A DNA stretch of 64,000 nucleotides, taken from NCBI RefSeq assembly GCF_025446935.1, contig NZ_JAOEGN010000003.1, positions 108,794 through 172,793 on the forward strand. The letters are read 5' to 3'. Below, piece after piece: positions 44,259-51,666 of this stretch; within the stretch, counting starts at the first letter, position 1, and every line of letters begins with the position of its first letter. Source of the DNA: Paracholeplasma vituli. Its GTDB lineage: Bacteria; Bacillota_I; Bacilli_A; Acholeplasmatales; UBA5453. The translations under genes were made by a program, and so were the position numbers. The notes under the pieces are model-generated. The model saw only the letters and a program-made list of their open reading frames with translations. It was not told the origin of the DNA and did no database searches.

Positions 44259-44387
44259 TAATAGATTCAAGAACATCTTATGCAAATAAGAACTATGAGT
44301 GGGACGGCAGACAATTAGTAAATTATATTACTTCCTCAAAGACAATCGCCTTTAAATATAATGATCAAGGCATTCGAACACGACAAG
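44259..44387 (+). pseudogene. RHS gene fragment (left flank of the IS3 element)
   Basis: About 129 bases closely matching 38765-38893 of the large RHS gene (NYEWDGRQLVNYI region). It is cut off abruptly by the left end of the IS3-family element. Differences from the parent cluster at its first 25 bases. Confidence 0.88.
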
Positions 44388-44467
44388 TGATGCTAGTATA
44401 GAAAGTAGACAAGTTAAAAGTAGAGGGTTCATGATAGAAAAAAACAATAACAAGGAGCGAACTTTCT

Positions 44468-44765
44468 ATGAAAAAACAGTATACAAAACAGTTTAAAATG
44501 GACGCCATTAAGTACCGAAATGATCATCCAGAGTTAGGCAACACAGCAGTTTGTAGAAACCTCGATATCGCTGAGGTAACGTTTTGCAAATGGTTTAAAA
44601 AAGTACAACGAAAATAATAGCGATATCCATCACAGAGGCAGTGGTAACTTCTCTAGTAACTTAGAAAAAGAAAACGCTCGACTTAAAAAAGAACTAGCTG
44701 CTAAAGAAGACGCGTTAAGAATCCTAAAAAAAGCAATCAGAATTCTGGGCGAAGAACCCAAATAA
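44468..44765 (+). pseudogene. IS3-family OrfA, frameshifted
   Basis: The ATG has AAGGAGCG upstream. The frame encodes a helix-turn-helix N-terminus (KKQYTKQFKMDAIKY, GNTAVCRNLDIAEVTFCKWFKK) and then hits TAA at 44615. After one extra base near 44603 the other frame continues with YNENNSDIHHRGSGN and the leucine-zipper part ENARLKKELAAKEDALRILK, ending at 44765. Together they make a complete OrfA of about 98 residues, so this copy is damaged by a single indel. Confidence 0.8.
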
Positions 44766-45631
44766 TATACGAACTCGTTAGTCAAGAACCTGGTATTTCG
44801 GTTAACAGAGTGCTGAAGTTATTACACGTATCTATGTCAGGTTATTATAAGTGGATTAAAAGAACGCCTTCCATTAAAGCAGCAGAGAAACACCAAGTCA
44901 AACAAGAGATTCAAAAAGAGTATGATGAGGCTAAACAAATCTATGGTGCACCTAAAATCACTGAAAAGCTGAATGAACGGGGAATTACAATCGCCATTAA
45001 AACCGTAGGAAACTATATGCGTGAAATGGGCATCATGGCTATCTATCGGAGTAAATGGGTTAAAACAACCATTGACAGTGACTTTAGTAGCGAACTAGAG
45101 AATATCCTTAAACGAGATTTTAAGGCTGACAAACCAAACACCCTATGGGTAACGGATATCACCTATATTTGGACTTATGAAGGCTTTGTGTATTTAACCA
45201 GTATCATGGGTTTGTTTTCAAGGGAAATCATCGCTTGGGAACTTACAGTCCATCTAAATGTATCTTGTGTAATCGATTGTGTAAAGAAAGCTAAATCGAG
45301 ACGAGAACTGGATAAGGCATTAATCATCCATAGTGATCGTGGGTCTCATTTTGTTTCAGAAGCGTATCGACAATTAGTCGATGAGGACATGAGACGTAGC
45401 TATTCAAAGAAAGGCGATCCCTGGGATAATGCGTGTATTGAATCCTTTCACGCACTCATTAAACGTGAGTGGTTAAAACGATTTAAAATCAAAACTTATA
45501 GCCAACCCTATAGTCTAGTTTTTGAATACATAGAGACATTCTACAACACAGTTAGAATTCATGGTTCATTAAATTACATGTCTCCAAATCAATATGAAAA
45601 GAATTATGAAAGCATCAAGCAATCAAATTAA
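44765..45631 (+). CDS. IS3-family transposase OrfB (DDE integrase domain)
   Basis: Open from IYELVSQEPG at 44765; the first plausible stand-alone start is GTG 44810 (273 residues). HTH_21-like N-terminus (SMSGYYKWIKR), then an rve integrase core with catalytic Asp in VTDITYIW, Asp in IHSDRGSHF and Glu in CIESFHALIKRE, and the C-terminal YIETFYNTVRIHGSLNYMSP. In IS3 elements OrfB is normally made as an OrfAB fusion by -1 frameshifting, and it overlaps the end of orfA here. The catalytic part is intact, but the orfA indel probably prevents the fusion. Confidence 0.9.
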   Translation: MYELVSQEPGISVNRVLKLLHVSMSGYYKWIKRTPSIKAAEKHQVKQEIQKEYDEAKQIYGAPKITEKLNERGITIAIKTVGNYMREMGIMAIYRSKWVKTTIDSDFSSELENILKRDFKADKPNTLWVTDITYIWTYEGFVYLTSIMGLFSREIIAWELTVHLNVSCVIDCVKKAKSRRELDKALIIHSDRGSHFVSEAYRQLVDEDMRRSYSKKGDPWDNACIESFHALIKREWLKRFKIKTYSQPYSLVFEYIETFYNTVRIHGSLNYMSPNQYEKNYESIKQSN

Positions 45632-45688
45632 TGTACCCTTTTTCTAATACAATACATTTAAGTTGTCCACTTTGTTGACTTAGTACCA

Positions 45689-46051
45689 GTGGGTTTTGTA
45701 TATACTAAAGAAAGATTACTGGAGTCAATCAGTTTTAACGGGGTAATCAGGTATGAGTATAAATATGACACATCTGGTAATCTATCCATTTTCAAAGATA
45801 TCCATAATAATAACATCTATTTTTATGCCTATGATTTGGCTGGTAGATTAGAAAAAATAACGGACAAAGATGGCAACAGAATTACTTACCAATATGATCA
45901 GAGTGGTCATGTTGCTCATTATTATTACAACATATCTGGGGTGTCTAGAGCGGTTACTTATAGTTACAATCATTCAACTGGTGAATACGACTATACACTA
46001 TACAGTGTAGGCAGCACGACAGTCAAAAAAGATTTCAATTATTTGTATTAG
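45689..46051 (+). pseudogene. RHS gene fragment (right flank of the IS3 element)
   Basis: Starting at the first base after the IS, about 354 bases are near-identical to 37885-38238 of the RHS gene (VYTKERLLESISFNG to KKDFNY). The match ends at FNY, followed by two unrelated codons and a stop. There is no start signal. In the parent gene this segment lies upstream of the one on the other side of the IS. Confidence 0.88.
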
Positions 46052-46090
46052 ACAAAAAAACGAAAATCACTTCAGTATGGGTTTCTGTTT

Positions 46091-46210
46091 AATTTTGACC
46101 ATAGTGTGTGGGAATCCATTATCAATTGGTCAAACCAATGCCTATTGAGTCACTGGTGGGTACACTGGTTTGGATAGGAAGCCCCCACTTCTATTAAGTG
46201 GTGGGTAGTT
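46091..46210 (+). pseudogene. Transposon 3'-end remnant a (TnpB-like)
   Basis: An open tail reads SHWWVHWFG and a stop (46175-46177), followed at once by a GC-rich hairpin CCCCCACTT-CTATT-AAGTGGTGGG (46182-46205) and GTTCAC. The same arrangement recurs 230 bases downstream. Such tails with a hairpin just after the stop resemble 3' ends of IS200/IS605-type TnpB genes, where the guide-RNA scaffold lies. The family is recalled, not tested. Confidence 0.48.
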
Positions 46211-46316
46211 CACTGAGTGTAGAACAGTTGAATCTCATTAAGTTGTCTCCAGGATGTCCCAATTACGCCAAAAAAGAAACAAGTTTTGGATGGACAAGAT
46301 TCATGTAATTCATTAA

Positions 46317-46440
46317 GTACAAGTTAATGTTTTAGGTATAGAAGGATTTAGAACCGTAGGAACCACGGGCCAATTAATTCACTGGTCGGTACACGGGTTC
46401 GGATAGGCCCCCACCTCTTTTATACTGTGGATAATTCACA
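46317..46440 (+). pseudogene. Transposon 3'-end remnant b (TnpB-like)
   Basis: An open tail VQVNVLGIEGFRTVG...HWSVHGFG stops at 46404-46406 and is followed by CCCCCACCTC and ATTCAC, parallel to remnant a (HWWVHWFG, then CCCCCACTTC and GTTCAC). The rest of the 46052-46610 gap holds no gene; besides these remnants it contains one terminator. Confidence 0.48.
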
Positions 46441-46471
46441 TCATAATTTCAATCTATGTCAGACTAAATAT

Positions 46472-46520
46472 AAAAAGGACTTTCATCTCTTAATAAAACG
46501 TGGATGAAGTCCTTTTTTGT
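46472..46520. terminator. Hairpin with flanking A and T runs at the right edge of the island
   Basis: AAAAAGGACTTTCATC pairs with GATGAAGTCCTTTTTT (one bulge). It could terminate transcription from the island or, on the other strand, from the zur/znu operon. Confidence 0.75.
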
Positions 46521-46610
46521 ATTTTCAAAGTAATAAGAGCTTTAATAGCTATAAAATGAGATTTTATAGATTAATCTAGGCCAATTTATTCTCGAAAAAG
46601 GGGGTTTGAT

Positions 46611-46985
46611 TTATAAAGAGGCTTGACAAGCTTGACAATAACCATAAACTGTGAGATCGTGACCGGTAATTGTAAAATGGTTTTTTAAGGCGTCTTCGTC
46701 CGCAATCCCGTGAACGTGACAATCCATCTCAATCATTTTGTGGCATTTTAAACAAACCATGTAATGTTTGTGTTCAGGAGATGAAATCTTATAGTAAGTG
46801 GTATTATCTAAAAACGTCTTTTCAACTAAATGATACTGTAGGAAGGTATCTAGTGTACGGTAAACCGTCGATAGATTCATCGAACCCATCGGAAGTTTGG
46901 CATAAATCATTTCAGCCGATAATGGGGTCTTTTGTTTTTTTAAGAAAGCGAGTAGTTGTTCCCTTTGTTTTGTCATTTTCAGCAT
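46611..46985 (-). CDS. Fur-family metal-dependent repressor (probable zinc regulator)
   Basis: 124-residue Fur-type repressor. Winged helix KQREQLLAFLKKQKTPLSAEMIYAKL...STVYRTLDTFLQYHLV, then HKHYMVCLKCHKMIEMDCH and a second CxxC, GYCQAC, forming the structural zinc site with the first. It is the last gene of the znuACB operon, so it is most likely a Zur controlling it. A GTG three codons earlier is possible; ATG 46985 suits AAAGG better. It starts two bases after the znuB stop. Confidence 0.88.
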   Translation of the reverse strand: MLKMTKQREQLLAFLKKQKTPLSAEMIYAKLPMGSMNLSTVYRTLDTFLQYHLVEKTFLDNTTYYKISSPEHKHYMVCLKCHKMIEMDCHVHGIADEDALKNHFTITGHDLTVYGYCQACQASL

Positions 46986-46986
46986 A

Positions 46987-47796
46987 TCAATCACGACCTT
47001 TCAATTTAGAATAAGTAAATATCGATAGGAATAGTATACCATGAACTACGATGATCGTGGACCCAGCTGGAATTCCTATGAAGTGCGCGATTAAGATTCC
47101 AACAAGCGATACTAACGCATTGATGATTAAACCTTGAACCACCATTTGTTTGAAACTCTTGGATATGAGTTGTGAAGATACCGCAGGGAAGATGATGAAT
47201 GCAGATATAAGTAATGTTCCAATGGTCTTTACACCAATCACGATGATGATAGCAGTAAGTATCGCTAAAGCATAATCGTAGAAAGCGATTTGGATACCTG
47301 AGAATTTCGCATAGTTATCATCAAACGTGATAGAAAACAATTTCGCATAACCTCTAATAATGAATATTGCAGTAATAACCAACACAGTTAATGCAATCCA
47401 TATGTCAACCCAGGTTGTCGAGAAAATAGACCCGACCAACATCGATTCCACGGAACGATTAAACCCATTGGATGTCGAAATTAAAATGAGTCCAATCGCG
47501 AACGAGAAGGAGGAGACCAAACCAATCGCAGTATCGCCTTCAACCAGATGGTTACGCATTAACCATTTGATTAAAATCGCGGCCAGGATAACTACAGGTA
47601 TCGCAATCCAAATCGGGTTAGCGGACAATAATACACCGATGATGATACCGGTAAAACTGATGTGGGCTAAACCATCCCCGATTAGGGATTGGTTATTTGA
47701 AACTAAGAAACTGGATATAAAGCCTGTTGAAAGTGCCAATATCAAACCAATGATGAGGGCACGAATCATAAATGGCCAAAATAGAAAATCAAACAT
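46987..47796 (-). CDS. znuB: Zinc ABC transporter permease
   Basis: 269-residue membrane protein of the ABC-3 family (ZnuB/AdcB), with about eight hydrophobic segments; conserved features include SNNQSLIGDGLAHISFTGI and TIGTLLISAFIIFPAVSSQL. It forms the channel of the zinc importer with ZnuC. Its start overlaps the end of znuC by eight bases and GGAGGTCACC is the RBS. Confidence 0.92.
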   Translation of the reverse strand: MFDFLFWPFMIRALIIGLILALSTGFISSFLVSNNQSLIGDGLAHISFTGIIIGVLLSANPIWIAIPVVILAAILIKWLMRNHLVEGDTAIGLVSSFSFAIGLILISTSNGFNRSVESMLVGSIFSTTWVDIWIALTVLVITAIFIIRGYAKLFSITFDDNYAKFSGIQIAFYDYALAILTAIIIVIGVKTIGTLLISAFIIFPAVSSQLISKSFKQMVVQGLIINALVSLVGILIAHFIGIPAGSTIIVVHGILFLSIFTYSKLKGRD

Positions 47797-48448
47797 GGTG
47801 ATGGTGACCTCCTTTTTTATGACCTAATAATTGGTACTGTTCAAAGGTACCAAAGAACTTAACCTCTTGGTCGAGTTCAAGGATTTTGGATCCATGACGG
47901 AGACCATCGCTTAGGTCGTGGGTAACGTGGATTATGGTCATACCTTGATCGTTCAATTTTTCAATATAGCTATAGAAAAATTGTCTAAAATTTGGGTCTA
48001 AAGCAGAAGTAGGTTCATCTAAAATAAGGACATCTGGATTGGACAACAAAGCTCTGATGATGTACACACGCTGTTGTTCACCACCCGAAAGACGTTGCAT
48101 CGGATGGTACTTTAAATCGAACATTTCCATCTCTTTCAAAAGGGTATCGATGGCTTCATTCGAAGGGCGTTTTGCATTGGATAATTTTAAGACTTCATAG
48201 ACAGTAGCGGGGAGTTTTGCACTTTGGTTGAGATGTTGTGGTAAATAGCCAAAAACCACAGGGGCAATCGTCATTTTGCCCTGTGTTGGTTTTTGTAAGT
48301 TCGTTAAAATTTTAATGAGGGTGGTTTTACCAGATCCATTAGGACCGATGATATTTAGATAATCGCCTTTATTTACTTGAAACTGGATATCTTTTAGAAC
48401 CACCGATGTGCCATATTCAACAAATACATGTTCGGCTTGGATAATCAT
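47789..48448 (-). CDS. znuC: Zinc ABC transporter ATP-binding protein
   Basis: 219-residue ABC ATPase: Walker A GPNGSGKTT, signature LSGGEQQR, Walker [14 protein letters not shown] and switch VTHDLSDG. It powers zinc uptake with ZnuB. The C-terminus ends in HKKGGHHHHV, a His cluster that may bind zinc; it is partly encoded by the overlap with znuB. One base separates it from znuA. Confidence 0.93.
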   Translation of the reverse strand: MIIQAEHVFVEYGTSVVLKDIQFQVNKGDYLNIIGPNGSGKTTLIKILTNLQKPTQGKMTIAPVVFGYLPQHLNQSAKLPATVYEVLKLSNAKRPSNEAIDTLLKEMEMFDLKYHPMQRLSGGEQQRVYIIRALLSNPDVLILDEPTSALDPNFRQFFYSYIEKLNDQGMTIIHVTHDLSDGLRHGSKILELDQEVKFFGTFEQYQLLGHKKGGHHHHV

Positions 48449-48449
48449 A

Positions 48450-49373
48450 TTAAAGCCCCATTTCGAAAGTCAGTTTGATGTTTGTTAAGTTCTCTTCCCA
48501 AAGTTGCAACAAAGTCGTATTGGATTTATATTGGTCTTTTGAAATATTGTGCATACTATGAAGAGGGACTAATGTGACTTCGTAATTGTAAGCAGATTTT
48601 AAGTCTGATTGAATGGTTTTTGCAATACTTTCAGATTCGAATGGATCAAAATATACATACTTCGCTTGATTGGTTTTGATTTCAGAAATCATTAGTGCGA
48701 TTTGAGCGGATGTTGGGTCAGCATCAGGGCTAAAGGAATCCGTCAAACTTACAATATTTAAACTGTATTCTTCATTTAGTGAAGAGAATACGTTGTGGCC
48801 TAAAAAGAAAATCGGTTTGCTAGAAGCATTTTCAATTGAGTTTATTTCTATGTGTAATTCACCAAGTGCTTCTTTGAGTGTATTCGCATTCTCGGTATAG
48901 TAAGTTGCATGCTCTGGATCAATTTCAATAATGTGATCTAAAATCGCGTCAACCATGTGAATTTGTGTGTGGGGGGAAACCCAATAATGAACATCATGTC
49001 CGTGTTCATGGTCATCTAAGTGTTCACCTGGATGAGCCGCGTCGTGTTTAGCTTCTGTTTCAGCTTCTAAATCCACAACTATAACGTCGCTATCAACCAC
49101 ATCTAAAGCCCATGTTTCTAGTTTGGGTGATGTGAATATGAATAATTTTGCTTGATTGATTTGAATGACTTGACGAGAGGTCGGTTCAAAATCGTGAGCT
49201 TCCACGCCTGGTGGTAAAATCATGGTGTAGGTTAAATCTTGATCACCTACGATAGTTCTTACCATGTCATATTGTGGGTAGAGGGTCACAACAATGTCAT
49301 ATGTCTTTGTTTGACAAGCCGATAAAATGAGGGTTGTCAACAAGAGGGGGAAAACGATTAAAACTTTTTTCAT
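48450..49373 (-). CDS. znuA: Zinc-binding lipoprotein of the ZnuABC importer
   Basis: 307-residue cluster A-I substrate-binding protein. A signal peptide with lipobox LSAC (Cys at about residue 20) anchors it to the outer face of the membrane. A His/Asp-rich loop HDAAHPGEHLDDHEHGHDVH (about 112-131) is typical of zinc-specific members, and further metal-site His residues lie in VEAHDFEP, HYWVSPH and FLGHNVF. It is the first gene of znuA-znuC-znuB-zur, behind a promoter overlapped by a palindrome. Confidence 0.94.
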   Translation of the reverse strand: MKKVLIVFPLLLTTLILSACQTKTYDIVVTLYPQYDMVRTIVGDQDLTYTMILPPGVEAHDFEPTSRQVIQINQAKLFIFTSPKLETWALDVVDSDVIVVDLEAETEAKHDAAHPGEHLDDHEHGHDVHYWVSPHTQIHMVDAILDHIIEIDPEHATYYTENANTLKEALGELHIEINSIENASSKPIFFLGHNVFSSLNEEYSLNIVSLTDSFSPDADPTSAQIALMISEIKTNQAKYVYFDPFESESIAKTIQSDLKSAYNYEVTLVPLHSMHNISKDQYKSNTTLLQLWEENLTNIKLTFEMGL

Positions 49374-49401
49374 CTCTTAAAACTCCTTTTCAACACAATC
49401 G

Positions 49402-49440
49402 ATTATAGCACAAAGTTTTTTAGTTGCAAATAGTTTGCAT
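49402..49440 (-). promoter_or_regulatory. znu promoter with candidate Zur operator
   Basis: Minus-strand TTGCAA (49424-49429) and TATAAT (49402-49407, within TGCTATAAT) are 16 bases apart. The palindrome TGCAAA-TAG-TTTGCA (49425-49439) covers the -35. As the operon encodes a Fur-family repressor, this is the best candidate for its site; it is not the textbook Firmicutes Zur box. Confidence 0.62.
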
Positions 49441-49471
49441 TTGCATTTTTCACATAAATGATAAGTTTTGT

Positions 49472-49545
49472 TTGATATGAGACCCTATATTATGATATAA
49501 TATGAGCCGTAAAGGTGAGTGGATTAGGTTCCACTCATTTTATTA
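49472..49545 (+). promoter_or_regulatory. rimP-nusA operon promoter and leader hairpin
   Basis: TTGATA (49472-49477) and TATAAT (49496-49501, in TGATATAAT) give the promoter (18-base spacer). In the leader TGAGTGGA-TTAGGT-TCCACTCA (49516-49537) forms an 8-bp stem followed by TTTTATT. It resembles an attenuator, and rimP leaders of related bacteria carry structured elements. Confidence 0.65.
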
Positions 49546-49566
49546 GTCAAAAGTAGGTGAGCAAAT

Positions 49567-50007
49567 ATGGATTTAAAACAGATGGAAGAAGTCATTGTAA
49601 AACTATTAGAACAACAGAGCTTAGTCTTGTATAGTCTAAAAGTTAAACATGAATTTGGTGAAAAAATCTTAGAGGTAATTGTGGATGGAAATGATTTATC
49701 GAGTGATCATTTAGGGGTTGTGAATCAAAAACTCTCTTTAGCACTAGATGCAGTCGGATTCGATCCAAACTATTATTTAGAAGTTTCCTCACCAGGTGCA
49801 GAACGTCCACTCCGTAATGAAACAGAGGTTTTATCCGCGGTTGGCAAGTATGTCCACATCGAATCAAATGAAATCAATAGTGATGGCTACTTACTCGAAT
49901 TCAAAGAAGGAATCTTATTATTTCAAATCAATTTAAAAGGCCGCTTGAAAAAGATTGAGATTCCGTATCAATCGGTTAAATCAATTCGTTTAGCGATTAA
50001 GTTTTAG
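49567..50007 (+). CDS. rimP: Ribosome maturation factor RimP
   Basis: 146-residue 30S assembly factor: N-terminal alpha/beta domain with FDPNYYLEVSSPGAERPL, the family signature, and a C-terminal Sm-like beta domain. It acts in late 16S/30S maturation. It is first in the conserved rimP-nusA-ylxR-ylxQ-infB-rbfA operon, with GTAGGTGAG as RBS. Confidence 0.94.
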   Translation: MDLKQMEEVIVKLLEQQSLVLYSLKVKHEFGEKILEVIVDGNDLSSDHLGVVNQKLSLALDAVGFDPNYYLEVSSPGAERPLRNETEVLSAVGKYVHIESNEINSDGYLLEFKEGILLFQINLKGRLKKIEIPYQSVKSIRLAIKF

Positions 50008-50023
50008 GAGGAATGAAACGAAC

Positions 50024-51100
50024 ATGGTAAGCAAAGAGTTTTTTAGATTACTAGAAGTCATAGCAGATGAACGCGGGATCTCTGTAGACTTAATTACGGA
50101 TGCATTCATCAAAGGGATGATTGTGGCGTTCAAAAAGAGCAAAGGCCACACGTCTTGTCGAGTTGAAGTGAATCCGGAAAAGAATGAAATTTTGGTGTTT
50201 GAACAACACTTAGTCGTACCGGATGAAGGGTATGATTTAGAAGCGGACCCAACACTTAAACAAATGAAGTTAAGTGAAGCACGTCAACACAAAGCAAGAA
50301 TTAAAGTCGGAGACATCTTAGAAGAATTCATCAACCCGAAAGAATTCTCACAAACTGCGGTTGTGAATTTAAAGAATGTCTTAAACCAAAACTTGAAGAA
50401 CATTGAAAAAGAAAATGTCTATCAATTTTTCAAGTTAAAAGAAAAAGAAATGGTAATTGCGAAAGTCATCGGCGAAGATGAAGAGTACTACCGTTTAGAC
50501 TTAGGTAAAGAACTGACAACGTTGTTACCAAAAAGAGAAGCCCTACCTACTGATAAATTCGATGTTGGGGAATCCATTAAAGTCTATATCGCAAGTGTTG
50601 AAATGAAGACAAAGGGTCCAAAAGTACTTGTAACAAGACTTGACAAGAGCTTAGTTACAAGATTATTTGAAAACTTGATTCCTGAAGTTAAGTCTGGTGT
50701 AGTTGAAATCATGGGTATCGCGAGAGACCCAGGTGATCGTACTAAAGTAGGGGTTATGTCTAACGATAAGAACGTGGATGCTATCGGTGCATGCATAGGG
50801 GAGGAATCCTCACGTATTCGTGAAATCGTCAGAGCGCTATCTGGCGAAAAAGTTGACTTATTCTTATGGAGCACCAATGAAAGAGACTTAATTGCGAACT
50901 CTTTACAACCTGCTGAAGTTTTAGCGGTTACTCAAATCAACCCAATTAAGCGTACAACCCTAGCGATTGTTAAAGATGATAAATTATCTCTAGCCATCGG
51001 TAAAGGTGGTCAAAACGTTAAATTAGCTGTACAAGCGATTAACTGGAAAATCGATATTAAGAGTGCTTCCATGGCTGAAGCTGAAGGTATCATTTTCTAA
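50024..51100 (+). CDS. nusA: Transcription termination/antitermination factor NusA
   Basis: 358-residue NusA: N-terminal RNA polymerase-binding domain (1-125), S1 domain (about 135-200), then KH1 and KH2 (RDPGDRTKVGV, IGACIGEESSRIREIVRALSGEKVDLF, LSLAIGKGGQNVKLAVQ). It lacks the acidic C-terminal repeats of enterobacterial NusA, as usual in Firmicutes. It modulates pausing, termination and antitermination. The Shine-Dalgarno AGGAGGAATG is 13 bases before the ATG. Confidence 0.96.
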   Translation: MVSKEFFRLLEVIADERGISVDLITDAFIKGMIVAFKKSKGHTSCRVEVNPEKNEILVFEQHLVVPDEGYDLEADPTLKQMKLSEARQHKARIKVGDILEEFINPKEFSQTAVVNLKNVLNQNLKNIEKENVYQFFKLKEKEMVIAKVIGEDEEYYRLDLGKELTTLLPKREALPTDKFDVGESIKVYIASVEMKTKGPKVLVTRLDKSLVTRLFENLIPEVKSGVVEIMGIARDPGDRTKVGVMSNDKNVDAIGACIGEESSRIREIVRALSGEKVDLFLWSTNERDLIANSLQPAEVLAVTQINPIKRTTLAIVKDDKLSLAIGKGGQNVKLAVQAINWKIDIKSASMAEAEGIIF

Positions 51101-51111
51101 GGAGGTTTCTC

Positions 51112-51381
51112 ATGAAAGAAAAAAAAGTGCCCATGCGCACTTGTGTAGTGACTAAAGAAGTTAGACCTAAAAAAGACCTGATTCGCGTAGTAGCGACCCA
51201 AGAAGGGGAAGTCTCCGTAGATCTTAAAGGCAAAGCCAATGGACGTGGTGCTTATTTAATTCTTTCCAAAGAAGTGATTGAAAAAGCCCGTAAGTCTAAA
51301 GCTTTAGATAAAAAATTAGAAGTGACTGTACCAGATGCGATTTACGATACATTGTTATCGCTTGTAGGTGACCATGCCTAG
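51112..51381 (+). CDS. ylxR: YlxR/RnpM-family RNA-binding protein
   Basis: 89-residue protein with the YlxR signature: PMRTCVVTKEVRPKKDLIRVV and GRGAYLILS. Homologues bind RNase P RNA and lower its activity (RnpM). It lies at its conserved position between nusA and ylxQ and overlaps ylxQ by eight bases. Confidence 0.92.
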   Translation: MKEKKVPMRTCVVTKEVRPKKDLIRVVATQEGEVSVDLKGKANGRGAYLILSKEVIEKARKSKALDKKLEVTVPDAIYDTLLSLVGDHA

Positions 51382-51652
51382 TCGTTTAGGTTTGGCCAAG
51401 GCCGCAGGTAAAATCAAAGCGGGTACGGATTTTACAGTCGAAGCGATTCGTAATAAAGAGGCTAAACTAGTGTTTCTCGCCAGTGATGCATCAGCTAATA
51501 CCAAGAAAAGGGTATTGGATAAAGCCTCATTTTACGAAGTACAAGTACTTGAATTATTTGATACGGAGACACTGTCAAGAGCTGTTGGTAGAACCAATAT
51601 CAAAGCTTTAGCACTCACCGATCAAGGATTTGCCAATATGTTTAAAAAATAG
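51374..51652 (+). CDS. ylxQ: L7Ae-family RNA-binding protein YlxQ
   Basis: 92-residue L7Ae/L30e-fold protein: [36 protein letters not shown] is the conserved half, and [20 protein letters not shown] the end. Probable kink-turn RNA binder, not essential in Bacillus. ATG 51374 follows AGGTGACC inside the end of ylxR. Confidence 0.9.
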   Translation: MPSRLGLAKAAGKIKAGTDFTVEAIRNKEAKLVFLASDASANTKKRVLDKASFYEVQVLELFDTETLSRAVGRTNIKALALTDQGFANMFKK

Positions 51653-51666
51653 AAGGAAGTGATGAT

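Larger units (their letters stand above)
44388..45688 (+). mobile_element. IS3-family insertion sequence
   Basis: About 1.3 kb, bounded by imperfect inverted repeats starting TG and ending CA: the left end has TGATGCTAGTAT...AGTAGACAAGTT and the right end, reversed, TGGTACTAAGTC...AGTGGACAACTT. It carries orfA (frameshifted) and orfB with an intact DDE transposase domain. No matching target duplication is seen: the bases left of it are CAAG and right of it GTGG. Both flanks are RHS fragments, but from different places and in reversed order. Confidence 0.85.

Noticed and set aside
45689..46051. Stand-alone YD-repeat gene
   Set aside because: It starts at the IS3 boundary, has no initiation signal and is a near-identical piece of the large RHS gene.
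33643..46051. Prophage
   Set aside because: No integrase, capsid, tail, terminase or lysis gene is present; RHS core repeats and IS sequences explain the region.
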